Assembly: GCA_000181795.3 (NCBI GenBank)
Contig: CM012954.1
Span: 7,486,281 to 7,550,280 of the forward strand
Origin: Trichinella spiralis
Taxonomy: Eukaryota > Nematoda > Enoplea > Trichinellida > Trichinellidae
Direction of reading: 5' to 3'
DNA length: 64,000 nt
Shown here in pieces: positions 11,574 through 24,600 of this stretch. Each line of letters opens with the position of its first letter. The stretch's first letter is position 1. The translations under genes and the position numbers were made by a program. The notes under the pieces were generated by a model. That model did not search any database. It was not told the DNA's origin and worked only from the letters and a program-made list of their open reading frames with translations.

Positions 11574-11879
11574 TCAAGTTTTGATATTGCCATGTAAATG
11601 AAAGTTCAAAATTCGACACAACTGATAAACTCCTATTAGACCAACTAGCACGTTGACACCAAAGAGACTCCAATTCTTCGGCTTTATGACCAACGAATAA
11701 CGTGACCAAATTATGCCGGAAAGAGCTAATGCTGATGATTGAGATACACTAAGATGTTCTGCAGGACGTTGGAGATCGGCCAAACCAGCAAAAACCAATC
11801 CCCATTTGAACAGTGGTGCCCAGAAGAAGATTGTTTTCGGACCGGCAGGATGATGAAGTAAAGATTGGATGTAATTCAT
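11574..11879 (-). CDS. MPC2: Mitochondrial pyruvate carrier subunit 2
   Basis: A single open exon encodes about 101 residues from Met at 11879. It has the MPC family core HPAGPKTIFFWAPLFKWGL followed by AGLADLQRPAE, and IWSRYSLVIKPKNWSLF in the second half, close to human MPC2 (127 aa). The partner of MPC1 in the inner mitochondrial membrane, it carries pyruvate into the matrix. The N terminus is shorter than in vertebrates. An AG acceptor-like site (TTTACTTAAG) lies just upstream in frame, so a small 5' exon in 11.9-12.5 kb may supply the real start; I could not identify it. Family assignment is firm, start is not. Confidence 0.92.
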   Translation of the reverse strand: MNYIQSLLHHPAGPKTIFFWAPLFKWGLVFAGLADLQRPAEHLSVSQSSALALSGIIWSRYSLVIKPKNWSLFGVNVLVGLIGVYQLCRILNFHLHGNIKT

Positions 11880-12516
11880 GAACTTCAAAATAACCTTAAG
11901 TAAATATTAAATAACAAACGTAATACAATAATAAACCTTCTTAATAAAAAAGAATTTTTCTCTTAAAATATATATTTGTTTAAAATCGTGAATACCGTAA
12001 AACATCGATTTACACGTAGCAATATCAATTATTATTAGTAAAATATGAATATAAAATATAGTAAAAATATGAAAATTAATAATAAAAATATCTTAAATGG
12101 CATGTATAAAGAGCAATAATTCTTCAATGGAATATATATAAAGTACAATTAAAACGTGCGTAAGATCGCAATAAATTCATACTGTAATGTAGATGAATGA
12201 TCAGCACAAAGCATATGAACTAAATGTAGTGAAATTACGTTGCATAAATTATTGTTATAACTTTGTATATTGGAAATATTCCGTTTTGACTTTTACCAAA
12301 TGCGTCGGCTAATTTGATAATAAATTATCTCTTCATTTAAGATTAATAATGAAAACATGGATGCAGTATAGATATTTTTATTTTAATAAAATTACAAATA
12401 TTAAAAAATGAAATTGTATTTAATATTAGTTAATTGTAAGAAAAAATTTGGTTTTTAATAAGAAATAATTGTCTCCTAGTTGTTGATATCTTAATTTTCA
12501 TTTATTGATTTTACAG
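11880..12516. other. AT-rich intergenic region between MPC2 and NCK
   Basis: Divergent promoter interval of MPC2 (-) and NCK (+). A pyrimidine-rich acceptor, TTGATTTTACAG, ends at 12516, 75 bases before the NCK ATG. A missing 5' exon of MPC2 may lie here. Confidence 0.45.
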
Positions 12517-12591
12517 TGAATACGGTATCGAAGGTATATCTTTGAAAAGCGGTGATTTGTGCTTGTTGAATGGCCGATTGTCGGGTTGGCA

Positions 12592-14702
12592 ATGGGCGAA
12601 GTTGTTGAATATATTGTGGCGAAATACAATTACCAGGCCCAAGAAGCGCAAGAATTGAGTTTGCGTAAAAATGAGCGTCTGATTTTGGTCGATGATTCAC
12701 GCAACTGGTGGAAAGTGCGCAATTCTGGCAATCGAGAAGGATACGTGCCGTCGAATTTTGTTCGCCGGGTGAATTGGAAAGACGCGATCGGTGGCAGATT
12801 CGACGTGCTTAAGGAAAGCTTGCGTCGCAAAAATGGAACCAGTGAAAGCAGAAGAACTTCAACTTCACTTACATATCCAAATTCGGTATGGTTGTTTATT
12901 TCTTCTTGTTGATATTTTCGATATTATTAAATAATTTTCATAATTTTGGTATTAATAGGAATAGTTGTTTGTGAATATTTTTCCCAATTGTTTTCCACGT
13001 TTGTATGATTCATGTTGTTCGCGTTTTACGTGTCACATTTGAGAGCAGCTGTTCGTTCGAGCTGTTAACTTGTCTATTCTTTGTTGACGACTTTGAACAG
13101 GCGTCATTTCTTTGCTGCAAACGAAAAAAAGAGAAAATTATTATTATTATTCACCTGAACGGCAGGGAAAGAATTAGGTTCTTGCGGTCAGCGAGTTTTT
13201 TCGCGATGCCGCACATTTGGCCATGGTCGAATCGACCAGAGAAAATAATTGATGCCGTTTCTTCTTCTGACGTTGTTTTTCATCCAGTTGAAATTTTTCT
13301 CAGTGAAAATGGCATCATCATACCAACGAGACGATTCACTTTCAATAAATAATATTGATTCGATCAATAAATGATTATTTTTAGATTGAAATTTTATTCA
13401 AACAAACATTCGTTGTTTGCATTAATTGTTGTGGATTGGGGAAAATGTAAATAGCGTAATGAGATGACCATTGTGAGTATAATACACTGAATATAAAATG
13501 GTCGAGGCACAGAATGGTAGTAGGATGAATGAAGTAGGATAAATTTCAAATTTTTCAAACACACAGATTCACATTTGCTGAATATTTTCATCGAATCAAT
13601 AATTGCGAACAGTGTGAAGTTGATTGGTTCATTTTGAAATTGTCAACTTCTGCTGACCCGTCCGTGCATTTATGGAAATCAATTTCAAATTCTTCTCAGC
13701 AAATGATCAAATTGACACTCTACGTCAAATTGTTATTATTAAATTGTTTTTTTTTTGATCTGTTAATTAATCAATAGCCCAATTAGCGTAGTTTATTATA
13801 TTGTTTGTAAAATGGATGTTTTTCTCTTCCAGGTGAAGTCGTTCAGTTTGAATGGCGGCGACCAATCGCCGGCGTCGAATTCGAAAATCAAGTCGACAAT
13901 GCCTTCGCCGTCGAGCGCATTTGTTTGTTTTGATTATCAGCCGCAGCGCGAAGACGAAATCGAACTGCGCAAAGGGGATCAAATTGAAGTGTTGGAAAAA
14001 TCGTCCGACGGCTGGTGGCGTGGCCAATGTTCGAACCGCGTCGGCTGGTTTCCGTCCAATTATGTCACTGAGCGTCGGTTGAGAAATTTGCATTTGAACG
14101 ACAATTTCGATTTCGCTCGATTCGACAGCAAAAGTGAAGCGACATTTTATTGATTTTGTTTTGGTTTAATGTATTTTGTTTTCTTTTTTTTTTCAAATCA
14201 AGATTCCAATGGAGGAGCAGTACAGTCGTCTGTCGGTTGTCACGCGTCACCGTCTGCGGCGCGTCGACGTCTCGAAGCGAGTCGCAATTGTGCCGTCGCC
14301 AATGGGTCAGCTTGTCGTTTGTTCGGCAATCGTCAGTGGTATTTCGGTAAAATGACTCGCGAGCAGAGTGAAAAATTGCTCGACGAATATGGATCCGACG
14401 GTGATTATCTCATCAGGGACAGTGAAACAAATGTACGCTTGAAGAACAATTTAATAGACAAATTTCATTGGACATTATTCATATTTATTTAGCCGGGCGA
14501 TTTATCAATCTCGATGAAAGCGCCAGTGAAAAACAAACATTTCTGGATACAGGTCGATTCGAACGGTTTCCGCATTGGCAATCGTCTGTTTTCAACAATT
14601 GACGAATTAATTTCCCATTACATGATCAAACCAATTTCAAGCAACGGTCGAGGCGGTGATTTGCATCTGGTGAAGTCGCTGTTGGCGGTGGTCGAACCGT
14701 GA
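12592..14702 (+). CDS. NCK1: NCK/Dreadlocks-type SH3-SH3-SH2 adaptor (third SH3 missing)
   Basis: Four exons, 12592-12885, 13833-14133, 14203-14432 and 14493-14702, give 344 residues; vertebrate NCK has about 377-380 with three SH3 domains. SH3-1 spans roughly residues 5-60 ([22 protein letters not shown]). SH3-2 is near 127-182 ([24 protein letters not shown]). The SH2 domain covers about 240-340, with WYFGK, the phosphotyrosine-binding FLIRDS-like motif YLIRDSE, KNKHFW and a closing LHLVKSL. NCK links tyrosine-phosphorylated receptors to actin regulators in the cytoplasm. No SH3-3 is encoded in any exon or in the 69-bp intron between exons 2 and 3; the linker goes straight to SH2. The first intron is long for this window (947 bp). 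The gene ends tail-to-tail with PTCD1. Confidence 0.93.
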
Positions 14703-15022
14703 TGGAAAAGTAATCAATGTGCAGTCGTGTGCAAAATTATTTAATTCATTTTTTTACTTGAAAACAAAGAGGAAATATTTATAATAAGTATTGTTCATTT
14801 TTTTCTCTCTACTGCCCTGATTGGACATTTTCTTTCGATACTCTCTCTCGTTTGTTTATTTGTTTGTTTGTTTGTTTGTTTGTTTGTCTCCACCACCGCT
14901 CGCTTTACTATTTCATTTTCTTTTTTAGCACTGGCTTTTTTCGTCTGATCTCACAACATTCCGGCTAGACAGTTTTTTTTCATTAAAAAAAACCATTTCC
15001 ATATCTTGATTGAAGTTGTTGT
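14703..15022. other. Convergent 3' region of NCK and PTCD1
   Basis: 320 bp between the two stop codons. It is pyrimidine-rich on the + strand and contains a (GTTT)n run at 14850-14887. No exon seen. Confidence 0.6.
14850..14887. repeat. (GTTT)n microsatellite
   Basis: About nine tetranucleotide units with one interruption (GTTTATTT) near the left end, in the 3' flank of NCK. Confidence 0.85.
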
Positions 15023-17216
15023 TCAATAAATGTGCCGTCTTTTGTGTCTAGATTTGGTCCAAGGCTTTTCCCAATCTTCGCGCAGGTCGTCCGTATTTAT
15101 ACTGTCAATGTCAAGCGATTGATGTCCACCATCACCACGGTTGCGTCTGGCCAACGGCATCGACAACAGCCACTGTTTGTAGAAACGCTTAAATTGGACG
15201 AGAGATGGAATTTTCAACGTCAAATCTGGCGTGTCGACCATGTGACGACGACGTTCCTTGAAATTAACCACAACAATATATATATATATATATGTATATG
15301 TACAACAAGTGACTGTTGCCAAGCAGCACCTACCTGCTTCACTTGACCTTGGCGTGCTTTTGCCAAGCTCTGTTCAATCAAGCGCAACGTGCATGCGGTC
15401 AACTGCACGTTGGACCGTTGCATGTCTTGCAGCACGTCGGCCGCGTAGGCGAAGTTCGACTGTTCGAATGCGCGTCTCAAAAGCGTCTGGTATGTTTGAC
15501 GTGACAATGGAATGTTCAATTTCTGTTCAGATGAAAAGAAAAAATAAGTAAATAATCCAAGCGAAAAAAGAATGAAACTTTTTGAAAACCCTACTGACTG
15601 ACCGACCTTAGCATCTTGCAACAACGTCACGCCGTCGATGCGCTTGTCACAGCCGTGGGCCAGACAATAAAATGTATTTTCATTTGGCATCAATTTGTAC
15701 TTGCTCATCTCTTCCAGTACAGTCTATTCGAAGCAAAAAAAATATTTGCATTTGCATAACAACAGTTTTCTCTAAAGAAAAAAAAAGAAAAGTAAAACAT
15801 TCTCTTTACCAGTGCTCGGCTGAGCTCTCCCCGTTTGGCCCTGCGAAGAATGACCGCGTTCAACAACGTGACGTCCGGCTTGACCGCAGGGTTGTTAGCT
15901 AGAATATCCAAAAATGCTTGATCCATTTCACACCGATTCGGCAGCAAATCTAGAGCCAGTGAAAAAGTTTTCGCGTCAGGTTCCACTCCGTATTGTTGCA
16001 TTTTCGAAAGCAAGCTATTCAAGCCTCCTTCCAACAATGTCAGCCCGTCGTTTTTCTCTTCCATCTCTGCATCGTCCTGCTTCACCACTGCCGGTAAATT
16101 GTCGGTGATTTCGAACGATGATTTTGAAACGATTGTTCCGTTGGTTTTCTTCAAACGTTTGGCAGAATGCCGACGACATACCCAAAGAAATGAGTTGAAA
16201 GCTTTCGTATTTGGAACCACGCCCATTTGCAGCATCAATTTCCAAACCTGTTAAAGTTATTATTATTATTGAAATGAAATTTTACAATTTTTTTGTTCAA
16301 CTTCGCACACCCTGTAAACAAGCGATAAACTGTCTTCCGGCTCTGAATCGCACGCTTGGAGAATGTGGACGAACGTGTCGATTCCTGGACGTAGTCCGTC
16401 GGCGAGCATCAAATCACCGACACGAAAAGCGGAACACACTTGACCATGCCTGGCGAAAGCTTTTATTGCAGCATTGTAAACAGCCGGCGTCAATGTACTG
16501 CTAAATCGAGTACTCGCCCTACGAGCATCTCTTAACAAAATTTCCACATGCTTCACAAGCCATTCACTGTTCGACTTGGCATCGTTGGCAAGTGCATTCA
16601 ACACTGAACTGTACGTGTGCTTGTTACATTTCAGTCGGCGTTCTTTCATCTAATTAATTAATTATTTATTCAATTATTCTAATAATGAAATGTCAAACTT
16701 GTTCGTAAAGTTGTAACGCTTTCTCTGCATATCCATAACGACCAAGCCAACCGAGAACAACGTTATAATTGAATTCCACCGCTTCTACACCATCTTCTGG
16801 CATTCTCTTCTCCAACATTGCCACACACTCGGCAATCCAAATAAAATAAATACGCAAAGTTTCAACAAACTGTCGACAAAATTTTGAACAAGAAATTCAA
16901 TATTACTTTTAACTCACTAATCTACAGTACACCAAAATTATTCAAATTTTTAATTTTTGAACAAGAAATAGAGGCATACTTTTCCTTGCTTTCCAAGCTG
17001 TTGGCATTTTTTTCCGAACCATACCGGGCTGTGTTTACGGACAACAAATGGTTCGAATTCCACTTCATCATCATCAAGCATGTCACTGCCTGACGGAGCA
17101 GCCAACTCACCGAACGTGTCTTTTGCGTTGGACGCTTTTTGTGTATATTCATCCAACGAAATGAAAATTATACGTGAAATTTGCTTGCGCTTGGGGAAAA
17201 ACGTACGCTTTATCAT
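15023..17216 (-). CDS. PTCD1: Mitochondrial pentatricopeptide-repeat protein PTCD1
   Basis: Seven phase-0 minus-strand exons, 17216-16980, 16869-16699, 16649-16311, 16247-15810, 15723-15607, 15522-15334 and 15256-15023, give 574 residues (human PTCD1 about 700). Several PPR helix pairs are readable: FNYNVVLGWLGRYGYAEKAL near residue 111, MKERRLKCNKHTYSSVLNAL at 137, YNAAIKAFARHGQVCSAFRV and then TFVHILQAC further on, VPNTKAFNSFLWVCRR near 258, and DVTLLNAVILRRAKRGELSRAL before residue 395. The order and spacing match animal PTCD1, a mitochondrial matrix factor for leucine-tRNA processing and ribosome maturation. All introns being phase 0 is notable but seen in repeat proteins. The N-terminal exon is weakly conserved, so the start is less certain than the rest. 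Confidence 0.88.
15276..15300. repeat. (TA)n tract inside a PTCD1 intron
   Basis: About twelve TA units with one G interruption, lying in the last intron of PTCD1 just before the acceptor of exon 7. Confidence 0.8.
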
Positions 17217-20200
17217 ACTTTGATCACAAAGACAGACGGACCTAACTAACGCGTTCAGTGTATAAACACGTCACTTTGAAATTTGAAAATCTAAAATGAA
17301 AAACAGACAATTCAATGACGCACAATTTTCAAACTATTAGTCACAATATTTAAACATACTGAACAAGTTGCTAATCATGTGAAGAAATTTCCATTTTTCA
17401 TTAAATAAAATGATTTATCTCTGTTGTAGTTAAAGCATAACTAAACCAGATACACGTGCAATCGAGTTTCTGTGTATTTTCTAACCATACTTAAGCGTAC
17501 ATCAAAAGCGCGGCAAAATAAACTAAACAAACGATTTGCCACCTAATTTTCACAGTAGTGATAATTATTGTAAATTTTTGCAAATAAACTGACTGATATG
17601 TAAAAATATTATTTGCACACTTTAGCGAACACTGTAATAAGCAACAATAATAATTAAGACTAAATTGTTTTCATGTATTCGAAAAATTGTTAGGTTTTTT
17701 GCATGTTACGTGTGACATGTAAAATGTTATCTAACATATTTTTGTTGATAAAAATACATTTCAGTCAAACATTCAAAATCTGAACGTTTTATCAAGTACA
17801 GAACTAAAAAATATTATGAGTAAAAATTAGCTTTTCACTTACATGAATTTAGCTTTACAATAAAAGTGTAATTCGTTTGATACTTATCCACTGCATTAAT
17901 TTAATTCAAATGAATTTATTTTAAAAAATGCTACAATGTTATATCTTATGAATTGGTTTTGTTTTGTCAAATTCATTTGGCAAAGATTTACAAAATACAT
18001 AATAAATGAAAAGCATCTAATGAGTATATTTATATTTGACAACTAAACAGAACAATGCTAATTTTTTCTGTGGAAATAAAAATCAGTAAAACGAATAATC
18101 AACACTGAATAAATATATGAATTGAATTTTAATATGAAACATTTTTTGTGCGTTCAAAAATGATCATAAAGTTTAATGGTTTTGTACGATATTTTTGAAA
18201 GTACAGTTTGCCTGAAGAAATTCAAATTTTTCTCTGCGTGGGCGTTCCTATATTATGTAGGCCATCGACCGGTTTTTCAAATTTGTTTTTCTTTAAATCC
18301 CACTGACGCGCGAACTGTCTCATTTTCATTCGACTCCTTCACCATGTTGCGTTCACCATGTTAACGTCAGTTCGTCGTATCAATTTTTCAACAATATTTA
18401 ATAGCCATTTCAACAGCGGTTGATTTGATGTTTTTCAATTTTTATTAAACGTTTGATGCGCTTGATATGGTTGTTGAATTTGCGGCAAAAATGATAAGGT
18501 ATGTTTTCTTCCCTTCACTTATTATCATTATTCAAAATTGATTACATACATTTTGAGGGCATTTTTCAATGCAAAATCTGTCCATATTAGTTAATAACAG
18601 TTGATTGATATGAAAAAATCAAATACAATAATAACTTTGGCGCTTTAATACTTAATATGATGTAATTGTGTTTAATTTTTGAATTAAAAAAATAATTTCT
18701 ACATAAATTTGTACATGAATCGCGTTGTGTAAGGTTCTTTTTGCTCGTCAAGCTCTTGAACAACACATTCGTTTCTCTTTTTCCCCGTCAACCGCCCAAA
18801 TTCGCGCAATGAAATTTGCATATTTATTTTGTCGGCCCGAGCGAACAACGGTTGCGCGTCTGAGTTGGACAAACTTTTCTGCGCTCTGTTCCACACGTCC
18901 AAGCAGCGATTTTCCTTTATTTTTGTCATCTCTGATTTTAACTATTTTTGTTGTTTTCTTTATTGTTTTTAATTTTCTGATTTCCATTCACTTCTAATTC
19001 ATTAACAATTGCTTGTTCATGAACTTGAATTGTAGAACGTATATTGTTTGCATAAGATTATAAGGCCATTGTTAGGCAACGGGTAGATAAGAAAGACCAG
19101 CTTACTGTAACAGTTGATTATTTCAATAGAAAAAAGTAATTTACAACAACAAGCGACGACGTATAACAGTCGTCTAATAGCAATAATTTTTAGGGTTTTT
19201 TGTGGAGGGTGGGATTGAAAGACAGTCTCATCAAAGTCATTGCTTTGAGACTAGCTGATTGTAATAATGTTGCATAAATTTATTTTCACTGTTTTGGTTT
19301 CTTTATTGTTGATTTTATGAGTCGATTAGAAAATTCAATGTAAAGCATCTTTACTAGCTATTTCAGAAAACGAAACGTTTCGTGTTTTCATTTCCCCTTT
19401 ACAAGCATAATTCTTCTCATTATAAAAAAGAATATGAAGATGAATTTTGTCATAAATTGCTTAATTGTTTGTTTCTGTATGAGTTAGTCAATTAAAATCT
19501 TCATTATAATTCACTTCTTTTTAATAATTGAATTAATTGTGCACAAATTAGTAATTTCACGTGTTCTAATTGTGCTCATCATTGATCAGCAATTGTGCAA
19601 ATTAACTGAAATTTCCGTTTTCATTTTTCTTTCATTTTATTATTATTATTTTTTCATATAAATTTATGCTGCATTTTGAATCCATTTTTTATAAATTTTT
19701 ATTTTTTAATTTGTATTTTTCAGCGGTATGTTGTTACAAATATCGAAAGTTTAGGAAATAACAAATAGTTATTTTATTACAGTTTCATCACATAATTTTT
19801 CATTTACTAAAAGATTTTTTTAATTTATTAATTAGTAAGAATGTATAGTTTTCAAAAATTTTTTAATCAATTTTTCGACATCTGACAGGGCATGGTATTA
19901 AGCAATATAAGATAATGTTGATGAATACAAATCTGTCATGACAGTTTGATTTTTAATTTTCAGAAGTTAACTGCTTGACAGCTGTGATGAATGTGATGTT
20001 GAAAGAAATTCAGAAAAATTAATTTATAATAAGTGTGACTTTTTTTGCATGCAAATTTTCATATTTTTTGCTTCTTCAAATGTTGCAGTAGCTATTGTTT
20101 ATGCATTATCCTTTGAGGGTTTTGCTAGAAGCATTTTGCAACTTTCAAATCTAACAGTTCCACGTCCATTATTCACTGTTCGCATTAAACTATTGTGATG

Positions 20201-21039
20201 AACAATCTAATAGCAGTGTGAATGAGCAATTTACATGCCAAGTCAAAAGCGCCATTAACAACGTGGAAGTGCATAATGAAAATTCAAGAACCTCGAATAC
20301 ACTATTATAGAATGTTTAAAATCCTGTTGATATTTCCATTCTTCAAGTTTAAATGAAAACGCAAATGATAAACAATCTTGTATTGAAGTAAATAGCTTCG
20401 TCTGTTCAATAGGTTTTATATGTGAAATTTAATTAACAAAATAAATTAAAACTATGATGAATATGAGGAATTTGAAAAATTGTAAATCGATTAATGATCA
20501 TTAATCTCTAGTGAACTGATAATAATTTAATATCAGCCAAAATCACAATCATCAATCATATGGAAAGTAATCGGTGATGCAAATTTAAATATTTATTTTA
20601 ATGATTTATAACGACTAAGTATTTTATTTTCTTGTGAAGGTAGCACTTTGCAATTGTTTAATGATCACCACAAATGAACTGAGCAAATAAATGAACATTT
20701 CTTATTTGTGGTTTCACTCAAAGCCAGATACATACAAGTTAATATAATCAAAATTTGATCAAAGTGCATATAAATTTGTTTAAAATTAAAATTTACTTAT
20801 GTTAAGAAAAATGTTAATAAATTGGCAATTATTGAAACTTTTTGTACAAATAATTGTAAAAAAGCGTCTTTAAAATACGCATACAATGCTGAGCAGTAAA
20901 AGTATAGTTTGAAAATGCAGTCAACAGTGGGCCATTTTTTTGTTTTTCTTAATTTAATCTTTGCTTGTACAAATCAATTCAAAAGACTTTACCAAGGATC
21001 AAATGTAAGCTGCTTAAATAAATGAATCGTGTGAACGTG
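17217..21039. other. Gene desert, left part
   Basis: AT-rich, with no exon I can support on either strand. A short GC-richer patch at about 18725-18910 is open on both strands for 75-90 codons but resembles no family. The left edge is the PTCD1 promoter side. Confidence 0.5.
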
Positions 21040-21677
21040 AACAAATGACTGATGATCGATTTTGCATATTATCATGATGCAGTTGTCCTTTAGTGATTTC
21101 AACGGTTCCAGAAGATGGCCCGCCAGTGAGCAGATGTCGCCGTTTGCAGGAACCTTAAACCAAAAAATTGACCAGCGTCGCTGAAAGGCAGACTTTTTAT
21201 TGGAACTGTGATTGATGTCAACGGAGGAAATTGAAGAATTCGTTTATGTATGAAAAGTAGTACTCGGAAGCGCGTAATGCTTTACCTACAGTGCAGTCAT
21301 CGTTTAATTTGCCGCCGCATAGATTTGTATAAATTTGCAATTTTGCTTGCTAGTCAGCATGGTTTATTGATTTGTTTTGGCCTTTGTAGGAACTTTCTGT
21401 TGCTTTTCAATGGACGTTGGTCAGCGGTTGCTTGAAATTGGAGAACTCCTGCTGCCCCAAAGTGGAATAACAGTGTCACCGAAGCCGCGGGCAGTTACAT
21501 TGAGTCGGTCAATCTGAGAGGTTTGGCTTTTGGAAGAACTTTGTTGAAAGCACGCTGCTAGCAAGTTCTGCATCAGCGGTGTTTGGCAATTTCAAAATTA
21601 TACCAATAACATCACCTGTGTATACCTCATTCCTGTTCAGAGTTCAACAAGCAATGGGAAATTTTTTCAATAAAATG
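21040..21677 (+). other. GC-enriched island ending in a strong splice donor
   Basis: Clearly richer in GC than its surroundings and ending in AAAATG followed by GTAAGTG at 21678. Just before the donor an ATG at 21654 opens an eight-codon stretch, MGNFFNKM, with a Met-Gly start like N-myristoylated proteins. It may be a 5' UTR plus mini first coding exon of an unidentified gene, a non-coding exon, or a regulatory island. I found no partner exon downstream. Confidence 0.25.
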
Positions 21678-24600
21678 GTAAGTGTTGTCTAAATCATTTG
21701 TTGCACCAAAATATATTCTTTTTTTTTTCAAAAATTATTCTTTCCAAGCAATCGGTGCACGGTGAAACTGAATTCTTAACATTTTTTACAAGATTCTCAG
21801 CAAATATTTGAATTCTTCATCTCATCTGTGTAGGCGGACAGCGTTATTGAAACAACTTTGCAAATTTAAGTGAAATTTCAAATTTTATTCTGCATTCTAT
21901 CTCTGATTGCTATGCTTTTCGTCATCAGTCAGAGCGAAACAAAGCAAGCAAAACACCAATCACGCGTTATCTCTTCACAAACAATATTCAACTGACTATC
22001 ATTTACTGTAGAGAGTGCGAGGGAAAAAATTTCACGGTGAAGTGAACAATCAATCCTATTTGCATAAGGCTTCTGCAGTGTATAGTTTAATCAACAGAAT
22101 TAATTTATCCATCACATTCACACTTTAGAAAATCTTCAGTTCCAAACTTTAAATCCCAGATATTCTCTGATTGACCATTTAATAAAATACGAAATAGATT
22201 CATATTATGGACAACCAATTGTCCACGATGTATTAATGTTACGTTTTGCAACGGTTTTTCAAAATTAAATTCATCGTAAGCATATTATTTTGTACCAGCT
22301 TATAAAGTCTTTCACGAACTCTGGGCAACAGATCAATAGAGTAAGAATTATATGCTTAAAAAGCATCACTTAAAAAAATAATCATAATTTCAAACCATTT
22401 TTCAAAATAATTATTTTCTGTTGTGATTTGCAATTAGTCTATTTTGATTGCATTTAGCGTGAACGTGAAAAATTTGTAAAATAAATATTATATTTAATTT
22501 GGTTCAAAATTTTGATAAACTAAAAAAGTAGAACAGGACAGATCAGTTATTTTTGGCTTTGAATTTTGTTTAATTGCATAATTTTAAATGAGCTTGCAGT
22601 GGAAAAAATACATAATTTCATACATGAATGAATGATGAACATTGCAAATGCATTGCATTATTGTTTAGAAGCTTGTTTGCGAATTCACTCTGTATGGGCT
22701 TCTTGTTATTTCCTTTCTGTATTTATAACAATTTCTTGGTTTGAAAATTACCGGAATAACAATTACATCAATAAGACCAATTACAACAACGTCATCTATT
22801 ACACTTCTGAAGGATAGTCTGTGTACTGTTTAGGTTTCATGCATTATGATGCTGTTTGTTATTAATTTATAATTGCAATTTTCTGATGGGCAGCGTTGTG
22901 CATAATAAACGTACTAATGATGGTAAATTTTTATTGACTATGAAAAAGTAAACTGCAATCATAAGAAGCGGATGCTGACAATAGAAAAGAACTGCGGTGA
23001 TCACAGCATGGGTGATTGATTTTCAAAGTAGCCAACAGCATTTATAAACAGGCAAGTGTAAGATGAATGTCACTGTATCGTTCAGTTACAAGATTGAATT
23101 TCTTCCCTTCTCTTATTGACGAACATTCATGCAATAGTATAACGATGGCAGGCTTTGTTGTTGACTGGTGTTGAGATAAATGATCTACCTAAACAGCCTA
23201 ACCGCTTTATAGATTCATTCATCCGATAATAAATGCTTCAAATTCACAAATTATTATGGTTGCATTTCAATGTAGTGATTCGGTTTCGTTCTTCAATCAA
23301 GCGGATATCTCATTAGACTATACCAATTCTGTTGACGCAGTATTGAACAAACAGTTTGTGAAAAATGAGCCCAAACTTTTTTTGTTGTGCTTGTTTGTCA
23401 GAAGTGAAATTAATTTTTCAAATTTTTACAAATCATCTCGTGCGTGTGCATTATTAAAATCTGACTTGAATACGGAAATTTCTGCTCTGTGAAGTGATTT
23501 TTCAAAGCCCCAGGCGACAGTTGCAAATTGAATCTAGAGGAAGAGGTGGAAGAGCAGGAGGAACAACAAACGGCCAGACAATGTCGTCGGCAGATGCTTT
23601 TTCTCACAAACTGAAACCAAATTTTCTAATCTTTGACAAAGTTTTTTGTTCAGGCGAAAAAATCTATCCCATGCAAATAGATGTACATGTGTCAAAGCGC
23701 AAAACAGACATGTCGATTTGAAATCGAATGCGTTGATTATACTTTTATTTTGCTTTTACTATATTATCAACAACACTAACGTCTGCCAAAACAATAAATG
23801 TTGTTTTGTTTTTATATAAGTAATTATTTCAACATATACGATACATGAAATTAGTTGAATTTTTGTAATTTTTCCTTTTTACTATTATTGATAAATAATA
23901 ATTCATGGAAATGCTTTTTTAAGAAGGGGATGATTTAGTTTGACTTTGAAAAAATGAGAAATGGGTAGCTTATTGTAGTGTATGTAGGTTTTCACGAATG
24001 AAAATCATTTTATTCTTATGAAATTCATAATATTACTGGCATCCTTTATAAATCCGGATGGTGGATTTTGATTTTCTTATTTTTTTTCAATTCTTTTAAA
24101 TTATGAATCAGTGATTTGTTCGTTTGAATATCGAAAGAGCAAGCTCAAAAAGCTTGTCTTTCAATTGTTCCTTTGCGGTTGGACTTTGTCGGATGAGCAA
24201 CTGTTCACAGAACACATTCAACGCTGTCGAACATGACGAGATGCGGGCGGGGGGAAATCAGTTGCGGAATCTTGTCTTCCAAATGCCACACGAAAGGGCT
24301 TTTAGTCAAAACATGATTTTCGAAATTTTCCACTGAGCTCGGCAATCGCAAAATACATTCCGCATAATCCACTCTGCTTTGAGATGTCGACTGACGCCCA
24401 AAACATGCGCTGTAAAGTTGTCAGCAGCCTCCGAGAAACGCACAGGATTTTCGGAACACACCGCAGCTTACACGCGGCCCCTCCCTCCTCCACCTCTCCT
24501 CTCTCCTAGCCGCAGCACTAGCGAAACCAATGATGATGAAGTGCCAAATTTGAGTGAAAAATTTTTTGCATCCCATCTGTCAAGAATGTTTGGAAATTTT

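Noticed and set aside
12517-12660. An SH3-like reading (with SLKSGDL and SGWQWAKL) overlapping the start of NCK in another frame, after an AG acceptor.
   Set aside because: It stops within about 48 codons, overlaps the certain NCK SH3-1 frame, and has no partner exon; most likely chance similarity in 5' UTR sequence.
13005-13352. A 115-codon open frame inside the first NCK intron, considered as the missing SH3-3.
   Set aside because: It has none of the SH3 landmarks (ALYDY, WW, P-x-NYV) and would be out of domain order.
17040-17060. A B-box-like GGTTCGAATTCC motif suggesting a tRNA.
   Set aside because: It lies inside PTCD1 exon 1 and no cloverleaf can be drawn around it.
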